Of a stretch of 64,000 nt of DNA, positions 57,923 to 64,000 are shown piece after piece. The stretch is from the NCBI GenBank assembly GCA_009692115.1, contig SHZU01000010.1:1-64000 (forward strand), given 5' to 3'. Within the stretch, counting starts at the first letter, position 1, and each line of letters begins with the position of its first letter. Below the pieces are notes generated by a model. That model was not told the origin of the DNA. It saw nothing but the letters and a program-made list of their open reading frames with translations, and searched no databases. Made by a program: the position numbers and the translations under genes. Source of the stretch: Gemmatimonadota bacterium. Lineage in GTDB: Bacteria; Gemmatimonadota; Gemmatimonadetes; Gemmatimonadales; GWC2-71-9.

Positions 57923-58404
57923 GCCCGCACCTTCAGTGCCCGCGCCAATTCACGGTCAGCCATCCGGCGTTTGATATCCTCCCGGCGGTCATGGACCTTC
58001 TTTCCCTTCCCGAGCGCCAGGGCCACTTTGGCCCGACCGCCCCGGAAATACAGTTCCAGCGGCACCAAGGTGCAGCCCTTCTGCTCGGTAGCGCCGATCA
58101 ACCGCTCGATCTCCCGGCGGTGCAGGAGCAGCTTGCGCGAACGAAGGGGCGCGTGGTTGTACCGGTTCCCCTGTTCGTAGGGAGTGATGTGCATGCCTTC
58201 CAGCCAGACCTCGCCGTTACGGACCAACCCGAACGCCTCCTTGATCGAGGCCTTCCCGACCCGGAGACTCTTGACCTCGGTTCCGGTCAGGATCAGCCCG
58301 GCCTCGTGGGTTTCGAGAATATGATAATCGTACGTAGCCCGCGGATTCCGTGCCACCGAAATCCGGACCTCGTCATCTTTGGGTGCCTTCGGGCTTTGAC
58401 TCAT
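57919..58404 (-). CDS. smpB: SsrA-binding protein SmpB
   Basis: A 161-residue SmpB from the ATG at 58404. NPRATYDYHILETHEAGLIL, TGTEVKSLRVGKASIKEAF, TPYEQGNRYNHAP and the C-terminal KVHDRREDIKRRMADREL are diagnostic. It carries tmRNA to stalled ribosomes. tmRNA itself (ssrA) was not found here. It overlaps the amidase (ATGA). Confidence 0.96.
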   Translation of the reverse strand: MSQSPKAPKDDEVRISVARNPRATYDYHILETHEAGLILTGTEVKSLRVGKASIKEAFGLVRNGEVWLEGMHITPYEQGNRYNHAPLRSRKLLLHRREIERLIGATEQKGCTLVPLELYFRGGRAKVALALGKGKKVHDRREDIKRRMADRELARALKVRA

Positions 58405-58409
58405 AAGTC

Positions 58410-58434
58410 TCACTCTCACATAAAGATAGAGTGA
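58410..58434. promoter_or_regulatory. Inverted repeat between smpB and tRNA-Leu
   Basis: TCACTCT and AGAGTGA form a 7-bp inverted repeat with 11 bases between, 6 bases upstream of smpB. It could be an operator or a leader hairpin; no binding protein can be named. Confidence 0.3.
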
Positions 58435-58458
58435 CTGTGGCGGGCTCGCAACGAGCGC

Positions 58459-58487
58459 TTGCCTTAACCGATTGGCTCCTCTAGGTT
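58459..58487 (+). promoter_or_regulatory. Probable promoter for tRNA-Leu
   Basis: TTGCCT (58459-58464) and TAGGTT (58482-58487) are 17 bases apart. Transcription would start near 58494, about 4 bases before the mature tRNA. Confidence 0.55.
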
Positions 58488-58497
58488 TGCGCTTCGC

Positions 58498-58581
58498 GCC
58501 GGAGTGGTGGAACTGGTAGACGCGCTGCGTTCAGGGCGCAGTGGGCGCAAGCCCGTGGGGGTTCGAGTCCCCCCTTCGGCA
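58498..58581 (+). tRNA. tRNA-Leu (anticodon CAG)
   Basis: The acceptor arms GCCGGAG and CTTCGGC pair with one G-U. The anticodon stem CTGCG/CGCAG holds loop TTCAGGG, so the anticodon is CAG (58532-58534), reading CUG. A long variable arm (GTGGGCGCAAGCCCGT) marks a class II leucine tRNA, and the T arm has GTTCGAGTC. The CCA end is not encoded (ACTC follows). Confidence 0.95.
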
Positions 58582-58591
58582 CTCGCAAGAA

Positions 58592-58621
58592 ACGGACGGC
58601 CCAGAGGCCGTCCGTTTTTTT
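58592..58621 (+). terminator. Intrinsic terminator after tRNA-Leu
   Basis: A perfect 10-bp stem, ACGGACGGCC and GGCCGTCCGT, surrounds a CAGA loop and is followed by six more T. Confidence 0.92.
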
Positions 58622-58654
58622 CGGCGGATCCCGAGTCTCTGAGCGGGTCCGAAC

Positions 58655-59125
58655 TTATGCCAGGCTGGGTGAGGAAGTCAGGGTGACGAATTCCGGGGCG
58701 GTGGCGCGCTCATCCTTGAGCAAGTCCGCGAGGGTGACGCTGCCCAGAAAATCGTCGATCCGGCGTTGCAAGGCCTGCCACACCGGACGGATTGCGCAGG
58801 CACTGCCCGGAGCGCACCGCTCGGCGTCCACCGGATGGCTCTCGCAGTTCATTTCGAAGGTCTGATGCTCCGAGGCCGCCATGATCTGGCCAACCGTGAT
58901 GGCGGCCGGGTCGGCGGCCAGGAAGTACCCACCCTTGGCCCCTCGAACGCTCTCGACGATCCCGGCCCGGCGAAGCCGGAGCAGGATCTGCTCGACATAG
59001 TCCGCTGGGAGGCGTTCGACCTCGGCAAGCTCGCGGGCTGCCACCGGGGCCACCCCGCCCCGGCCCCGTTTGGCCAAATGGATCGAGATGATGAGGCTGT
59101 ATTCGGTCCAAGTCGTAATCCGCAT
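58655..59125 (-). CDS. Rrf2 family iron-sulfur regulator
   Basis: A 156-residue Rrf2 protein: MRITTWTEYSLIISIHLA, then a winged helix (LPADYVEQILLRLRRAGIVES, RGAKGGYFLA). Three Cys (94, 104, 110) could bind an Fe-S cluster; the first gap is larger than in IscR (92, 98, 104). It may sense iron-sulfur or redox state. No isc or suf gene is adjacent, so its targets are unknown. It runs against tRNA-Leu with a terminator between. Confidence 0.88.
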   Translation of the reverse strand: MRITTWTEYSLIISIHLAKRGRGGVAPVAARELAEVERLPADYVEQILLRLRRAGIVESVRGAKGGYFLAADPAAITVGQIMAASEHQTFEMNCESHPVDAERCAPGSACAIRPVWQALQRRIDDFLGSVTLADLLKDERATAPEFVTLTSSPSLA

Positions 59126-59162
59126 GCCGAGAATGTAGTGCGTCCGGAGAATTCCGACCAGC

Positions 59163-60824
59163 CTACTCGGGGTGACGGATGATCAGCTCGCGAATCGCGA
59201 CCGTATCGGCCCCCATCCGCCGTTGGATCGGGCCCCGACCCGGCACCTTCGTATGGACGTCGAGCGGGCGACCCCGGGGTACCCCGCAGACCTGGAACGC
59301 CCCGTTGGAGCCCGGCGTGATCTCCCATTGGGTTCCCTTACTGCCGATGGATACTACCCGGCCCGTCCGGGCGACGGTTTTGATGTCAGAGCTGACCGTG
59401 ATCATGGCGTCGGCCAAAGCCTGACCGGTTAGGCTGTCCGTAATAATTCCGACGAGGAGGGCCCGACTAGAATCGAGTTGATCCAGGCGACAGAGCCGCC
59501 GGAGCGTGGCCACGAGGCCCGGCGTCGCGACGTCGGTCGTGTCGGTTTGGCCCCGACGAAGCTGGGCCGAAGCCCGGAGGGGGGCGAGTCCGACCAAGGG
59601 GAACCCGGGGTGCTCGACCGTAAGGAGGTAGTCCCCCGTCCCCGGGGAGACGATTCGATATCGCCCGGCCTGGTCGGTGGTATCCGCAAAGGCCCCCTGC
59701 TGGAGGCTCACCACGGCGCCGGCCAGCGGACGCGCTCGGAGCGAGTCGAACACGGTACCCACCACGGCGGTCGCCCCCGCGACCGGAGGGAGATCGGCCA
59801 CGGCCCGAGCCGAACCGCCGGCTTCCCGGTAGCCGGCCACGCTATCGCGCTGCCCGACTCGAACCAGGCGGCGGCGGGTAACCGGCATCCGAATCGACCA
59901 AGCCCCGACGATCCAGCCCCCGCTCGCCAGGCGGACGAACTCGATGCGGCCTCCGATTGCCAGGGTGCCCTGAGGCCATTCGACCCCGGTATAGGTGTAC
60001 TGGAGGTCGCGAAGCTCGAGGGTCTTGGCGTCCAACCACAGCACGCCGGAAATATCAGGCACCGATCGCGACGAGCTCGGTTGAAACTCGAGCCCGACTC
60101 GGAGGCTCGAATCGGGACCCGGATTGGCCGGGCGGAAGCAGTGGTCGTCCAGGAATTGCTCTGAGAGGAGGAGGTCCGCATCGGGACCGTGGAACCAGAG
60201 CCCGTCGGCACGCTCCTGGACGTAGCCGAAACGACTCAAGCTGTCGGGATCGATGCTGGCGAAAGGCCGGGCCGTGGTAGCCCGGCGGGCATCACTCGTC
60301 TCGCTAACAATCCGGCTGCGGGTATCGAGGCGGCGCTCGAAGGTCTTGACCTCGAGCTCCATCGGCCGGGCGCTGGTTATCTGCGTGCCCGTGAGGGCCT
60401 TATGGGCTTCGTCCCAGAGGCGAGCCGCCGCCGTTCCGCGCGCCTCTCCGAGCTCACACTGGGCCGGCCGAGTGCTGGCCACTACCAACTCGTTCAAGTT
60501 GAGGGGCGCCGCCTCCAGCGTCACCACGCGTTCGGGGGCCAGACCGGCTTGCAGATCAATCGGATTGCTGACGGTCCCCTGGTATCCGATGGCGTCAACC
60601 CGGAGGCGGTACCGGCCGGGCCGGGGTGCCGTCAAAGTGGCCCGGCCCCGTTCGTCGGTCAGGGTCTGGACCACCCGGGTGCCACCGAGGTCCTGCAGGG
60701 ACGCGAGCGCACCCACGAGTGCCCCTCCAGCCGGCTGACCGCTGACCCGAACCGCGACAGATTGGCCGACCGCCAGGCCGGGGGCAAGGCCGAGTGACAG
60801 AAGGACCTGGAACCGGAAGCGCAT
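59163..60824 (-). CDS. Secreted carboxypeptidase-regulatory-like protein
   Basis: A 553-residue exported protein. The signal peptide MRFRFQVLLSLGLAPGLAVG leads to a CarboxypepD_reg-like beta domain (about 22-105, TLTDERGRATLTAPRPGRYRL). A unique middle region (105-350) has beta strands with many Trp and Tyr. A second such domain is at about 355-430 (AGAVVSLQQGAFADTTDQAG) and a third near 470-540. Such folds often precede TonB-dependent receptors, but no barrel follows here. Function is unknown. Confidence 0.75.
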   Translation of the reverse strand: MRFRFQVLLSLGLAPGLAVGQSVAVRVSGQPAGGALVGALASLQDLGGTRVVQTLTDERGRATLTAPRPGRYRLRVDAIGYQGTVSNPIDLQAGLAPERVVTLEAAPLNLNELVVASTRPAQCELGEARGTAAARLWDEAHKALTGTQITSARPMELEVKTFERRLDTRSRIVSETSDARRATTARPFASIDPDSLSRFGYVQERADGLWFHGPDADLLLSEQFLDDHCFRPANPGPDSSLRVGLEFQPSSSRSVPDISGVLWLDAKTLELRDLQYTYTGVEWPQGTLAIGGRIEFVRLASGGWIVGAWSIRMPVTRRRLVRVGQRDSVAGYREAGGSARAVADLPPVAGATAVVGTVFDSLRARPLAGAVVSLQQGAFADTTDQAGRYRIVSPGTGDYLLTVEHPGFPLVGLAPLRASAQLRRGQTDTTDVATPGLVATLRRLCRLDQLDSSRALLVGIITDSLTGQALADAMITVSSDIKTVARTGRVVSIGSKGTQWEITPGSNGAFQVCGVPRGRPLDVHTKVPGRGPIQRRMGADTVAIRELIIRHPE

Positions 60825-60834
60825 CGGGTGAAAC

Positions 60835-62034
60835 CTAGGCGCTCAACCCGGCCGGGCCTACCCGCCGCTTGGCTGCCATCCGAATGGCCACGAAGCCGAG
60901 GGCGGGGCCGACGGCCAGCAGTGGAAATGCCCAGGGCGTTGCCGGCCCACCGAGGCCGGCGACCATTTGAATGGCCGCCATGGTGAGCAAGAAACCGATC
61001 GAGGTCTGGAGAGTCAGGGCCGTCCCGACGGCGTGCGGCGGGGCCAGTTCCGTGACCAGCGCGCTATACTGGGCCGAGTCGGCGATGATGGCAACGCCCC
61101 AGACCAAGATTACGACGAGACGGAGCCACCCGGGACCGTGGAACACCAGCGCCGAGGCCACTGCGGCTGAGCCGCTGACGGCCAACGACCAGAGCACGAC
61201 CCGCTCGCGGCCAACCCGGTCGGCGGCCAACCCGCCCGCGATGCAGCCGACGGCGCCCACGGCGATGCTCAAACCGGCCAGCGTGGCGACGGCCCGGGGC
61301 CCGGCGCCGGGGAGCGAGGCCGCCCAATACACGGCGACGAAACTCCAGAACGCATAGAGTTCCCACATGTGCCCGAGGTACCCCGCGGTCACCAGCCGAA
61401 GATCAGCGATCCGAAAGATCTGGCCGACCAGCCGCCAAGAGAATGGCCGGGGCGGAAACGCGAACGGACCGTCGCGATACCCGACCGAGACCACGAGTCC
61501 GGCCAGCGCAGCCGCAGCGGCCGTTGAGCCAATCACCGCGTCGAGACTCAGGCCGCCTAACGCTTCGACCCAATACGGAGAGGCCTTCCCGATGGTCAGG
61601 GCCGCGACGACCGTCCCGATGGCGAGGCCGCGCCGGTCCTTGAACCAGGTCGCCGCCATTTTCATCGCCGGCGGATAGACCCCGGCGAGGCAAAACCCCA
61701 GCAGGAAACGAGTCAGCAGGGCCGCCCCGTAGCCTCCCGCCCATAGCAGCGACACATTGGCGAGCGCGGCACCGATGGCGGCCCCCGCGACGTACCAGCG
61801 AGCCGGGATCACATCGGCCAGATTGAGTAGCGCCGCCGTTAACGTCCCAGCCACGAATCCAAGTTGCACCGTCGACGTGAGCCAAGCCACCTCGGAGCTG
61901 GTGAGGCTCCACGCGGAAGCCAATTGGTGAGCCGCCACCCCTCCGGCAAACCAGCCCGCCATGCCGAGGAGTTCGACGGCGGCGATCAGCCCCAGCATCA
62001 CCCAGGGGCGGGTTCCCCCGCCCGGCGCGGTCAC
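60835..62034 (-). CDS. MFS transporter
   Basis: A 399-residue protein with about 12 membrane helices, starting at the GTG at 62034 (GTGA with the hydrolase gene). The cytoplasmic loop between helices 2 and 3 is not a classic GxxxDRxGRR, but the loop KDRRGLAIGTVVAALTIGK and a later DRVGRERVVLWS show the family pattern. The substrate is unknown. It is coupled to a secreted hydrolase, so it may import the product of that enzyme (inference). Confidence 0.85.
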   Translation of the reverse strand: MTAPGGGTRPWVMLGLIAAVELLGMAGWFAGGVAAHQLASAWSLTSSEVAWLTSTVQLGFVAGTLTAALLNLADVIPARWYVAGAAIGAALANVSLLWAGGYGAALLTRFLLGFCLAGVYPPAMKMAATWFKDRRGLAIGTVVAALTIGKASPYWVEALGGLSLDAVIGSTAAAAALAGLVVSVGYRDGPFAFPPRPFSWRLVGQIFRIADLRLVTAGYLGHMWELYAFWSFVAVYWAASLPGAGPRAVATLAGLSIAVGAVGCIAGGLAADRVGRERVVLWSLAVSGSAAVASALVFHGPGWLRLVVILVWGVAIIADSAQYSALVTELAPPHAVGTALTLQTSIGFLLTMAAIQMVAGLGGPATPWAFPLLAVGPALGFVAIRMAAKRRVGPAGLSA

Positions 62035-63689
62035 CGGCCTTCGACCGACGCCCGCTTCGCCACATGACGCGCCATCTGGCGCACCATCTCGGCGTTGGTG
62101 ACCGGCTGCCACCCGTGCGGTTTCATCGGGCGGCCGTATTGGAAGGTGGCCTGCCCTTTCAGCGCCTTGAACGTCTCTTCCATCTTGTACACGCCAAGAT
62201 TGAGGAAGTAATTATCCATGTCGCCAACCCAGACGGTGATTTTGCCGTTCAGGTCCTTCCCGATCCTCGACCAATTCTGCTTGAGGTAGTGGTTGAGATC
62301 GTAGCCATTGTCCCGCCAATATGCGGCGACCGATTTGTCGATCGTTCCGGTGACCCGATCGAACAGGGGCTTCGGATATCCGTCATCTCCGACGGGTCCA
62401 TAGGTCGCATCATAGGCCTCCAGCTGCTGCCCGCCCCGGACCCGGCTCCCGAGGACCCGCTCGAGCTGGGCCATTTGCCGGACCGTGGTTTGCGGCTGGC
62501 CGTCCTCGGCCCGGCTCAAGAACCGGTCGTGCATCAACCATTGGTTGGGACCGGCATTGGGCATGAAGGCATTGGTGTCGGCATAGTTGTCAATCATCTG
62601 GTTCCGAGAGAAATCGACCCCATCCGGATAGAGCGACCAGGTGCCGCCGAAAAACTTCGGTTGCTGAATTTGGAGGGCAAGCGCTTCCCAGCCTCCGGTT
62701 GACCCCCCGGTGAGCAGCCTGGCGTACGACTTCGGAATCAGCCGGAACTTCTCCTCGAGATACGGAATCAGTTCCTGAATCAAGGCATCCTGATAGGGGC
62801 CGGTATTGGCCGAGTTCACCGCGTACGAGTCATCGTAGTACGGGGTGGGGTGCTGGAAGGTGATGGCCACCATCTTCGGGAACGCCGGGCTGCTCCACGA
62901 TTGAGCGAACTCGTACCCCGGCTCGCGGGCCGAGCGGACGGTGCGGGCCGAGCGCGCCTCGGCTGTTTCGGGTTTGCCATCCGGATTGAAGCCGAAGGGG
63001 GCGCCCTCCCCGAAGTGGCCCTGGATGTAGATCGCTGGATAACGGGTGGTCGGGTTGTCCTCCCACCCCTTCGGAAGCAGGACCGTGGCGCCGAGGTACA
63101 CCGGTTTGCCCCACCAGGCCGACAGGAGCGGGCTCTGGATCTTGATGCGCTTGACCCAGCGGGTGTCGGCCAGGGTTTCGACCGGCGGCAGCACTTTGGT
63201 GAGCGTCATGGTGAGATGGGATCCATTCGGATCCCAGGTCACAGACTGGACGTCGCTCACCAAATTGCCCGGGGTCCGGTTCCATTGGCGGCCCTCCCAT
63301 TGGTCCCACGGCACCCAAATCGTCTTCCCGTGCTTGGGCGTGACCTTGGTATAGACGACCATCAGGCCCTGGACGAAGTAGCTGCCGGCCGGGATGTCGC
63401 GGAGGCTTTTGGTCGGAAAGCCTAACGTGGCCGCGTCGATGACCGCGGGCTGGCCGGCCTCGAGCTCACTCACGTCGACGCCAAAGAATGGGACCCCGCC
63501 GGCGTACGAGCCCGCCTGGAGCCGCGGCTCTCGCGAGTTGTCGCGAGTGAAGATGACGAACGCCCGTCCAGTGATGGGCGTGCTGCCGACGCCCCGGCCG
63601 ACCACGACGTCGACCCGCTGCGCGGCGAGCGAAGTCCCCGCGCCGACGAGCAGCGCGATCGCCGCCCCGCATCCTCTCACGGTCCGCAT
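62031..63689 (-). CDS. Secreted alpha/beta-hydrolase, esterase-like
   Basis: A 552-residue exported protein: signal peptide to about 22 (LLVGAGTSLAAQ), then an N-terminal beta-rich domain (25-205), then a hydrolase of the enterochelin-esterase-like type. The nucleophile motif is LLTGGSTGGWEALALQIQ. A catalytic Asp/His near the C-terminus is likely (DMDNYFLNLGV; RPMKPHGWQPV), but the exact residues are not proven. Substrate unknown. It is coupled to the gene upstream (TGATG) and to the MFS transporter. Confidence 0.78.
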   Translation of the reverse strand: MRTVRGCGAAIALLVGAGTSLAAQRVDVVVGRGVGSTPITGRAFVIFTRDNSREPRLQAGSYAGGVPFFGVDVSELEAGQPAVIDAATLGFPTKSLRDIPAGSYFVQGLMVVYTKVTPKHGKTIWVPWDQWEGRQWNRTPGNLVSDVQSVTWDPNGSHLTMTLTKVLPPVETLADTRWVKRIKIQSPLLSAWWGKPVYLGATVLLPKGWEDNPTTRYPAIYIQGHFGEGAPFGFNPDGKPETAEARSARTVRSAREPGYEFAQSWSSPAFPKMVAITFQHPTPYYDDSYAVNSANTGPYQDALIQELIPYLEEKFRLIPKSYARLLTGGSTGGWEALALQIQQPKFFGGTWSLYPDGVDFSRNQMIDNYADTNAFMPNAGPNQWLMHDRFLSRAEDGQPQTTVRQMAQLERVLGSRVRGGQQLEAYDATYGPVGDDGYPKPLFDRVTGTIDKSVAAYWRDNGYDLNHYLKQNWSRIGKDLNGKITVWVGDMDNYFLNLGVYKMEETFKALKGQATFQYGRPMKPHGWQPVTNAEMVRQMARHVAKRASVEGR

Positions 63690-64000
63690 CAGCCACCTCC
63701 AGGCAAAGGTTTTCCACCCGGGACGCCAAGTTCGGTCATCGCCCGGAGGTCGAGGGTGTCCTCGAGTTCGGTTCCGGTCAGGATCCCCTTCTTGGCAACC
63801 AGGTCCCTGACCGTCAAGCCCGCCGCGATCGCCTCCTTGGCGAGCTTGGCGGACTCAGTGTAGCCGATTCTCGGGGCCAGCGCCGTCACCAGCGCCGGGC
63901 TTCGTTCCAGCCAATACGCGCACTGGCGCTCGTCCGCCTCGGTGCCCCGGATGCAGGCCACGTCGAACTGACGGGACGCGTTCGCCAGGATGATCATGGC
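63689..64000 (-). CDS. Aspartate ammonia-lyase/fumarase family, C-terminal fragment (cut by window edge)
   Basis: Only the last 103 residues are inside the window. VTALAPRIGYTESAKLAKEA and VRDLVAKKGILTGTELEDTL are typical of the C-terminal domain of class II fumarase/aspartase enzymes, and the details (AKEAIAAGLTVRDLV) favour aspartate ammonia-lyase. The 5' part lies beyond 64000. A TGATG overlap couples it to the hydrolase. Confidence 0.82.
   Translation of the reverse strand, partial: AMIILANASRQFDVACIRGTEADERQCAYWLERSPALVTALAPRIGYTESAKLAKEAIAAGLTVRDLVAKKGILTGTELEDTLDLRAMTELGVPGGKPLPGGG

Overview
The window is a dense, high-GC bacterial chromosome segment from an organism with an outer membrane (LptD, BamD, Tol-Pal, Pal and other lipoproteins). 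The gene content and protein style suggest Gemmatimonadota. That assignment is inference from recalled family resemblance; there is no rRNA gene here to settle it. Nearly everything is on the minus strand. The plus-strand exceptions are ppiD, rpmB, a tRNA-Leu and one decayed gene. Neighbouring genes very often share stop and start bases (ATGA, GTGA, TAATG, TGATG), which implies long translationally coupled operons. I saw no insertion sequence, prophage, CRISPR array or rRNA gene.

Layout, left to right: (1) 1-2.4 kb, alaS 5' end, recX, recA with a LexA-like box, and yraN. (2) 2.4-10.8 kb, a collapsed serine-hydrolase remnant facing an operon that reads (minus strand) TPR protein, aroQ, pepP-type peptidase, accB, an orphan PilT C-terminal-like gene, accC, comB, ftsK. 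(3) 10.9-24.8 kb, envelope biogenesis: ppiD (plus), then tatA, a DUF4321 protein, a TPR-polyprenyl synthase fusion, a single reading frame joining TatC to LptD, and a Tol-Pal cluster (tolQ, tolR, a TonB/TolA-like protein, tolB, pal, cpoB), with a LysM protein upstream. (4) 24.7-38.5 kb, housekeeping: ssb, rimI, tsaB, tsaE, uvrB, an EVE-domain protein, a Rel/SpoT enzyme, radC, then secA, nadD, bamD and two TPR proteins. (5) 38.7-51.2 kb, nucleotide-sugar synthesis: UDP-xylose genes (uxs, ugd), a WbpA/B/E/D-type UDP-diacetamido-glucuronate set, and GDP-rhamnose genes (rmd, gmd), with murB and carB embedded among them. (6) 51.2-58.6 kb, rpmB (plus), the alpha ribosomal operon (rpmJ, rpsM, rpsK, rpsD, rpoA, rplQ), a gene broken by one in-frame TGA, pyrF, pyrD, an amidase, smpB and tRNA-Leu(CAG). 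(7) 58.6-64 kb, an Rrf2 regulator, a secreted carboxypeptidase-regulatory-like protein, an MFS transporter, a secreted esterase-like hydrolase and the 3' end of an aspartase/fumarase-family gene.

The strongest unusual signals are: the TatC-LptD fusion with a signal-peptide-like joint; the TPR-prenyl synthase fusion; the PilT C-terminal fragment coupled to accB; the in-frame TGA gene behind pyrF; the collapsed beta-lactamase-like gene; a cyanobacterial-type LexA box before recA; and a strong tendency for the rare TTA leucine codon to sit before glycine. Most function calls rest on recognised families and visible motifs. Start sites were chosen by family N-termini, overlap signatures and ribosome binding sites.
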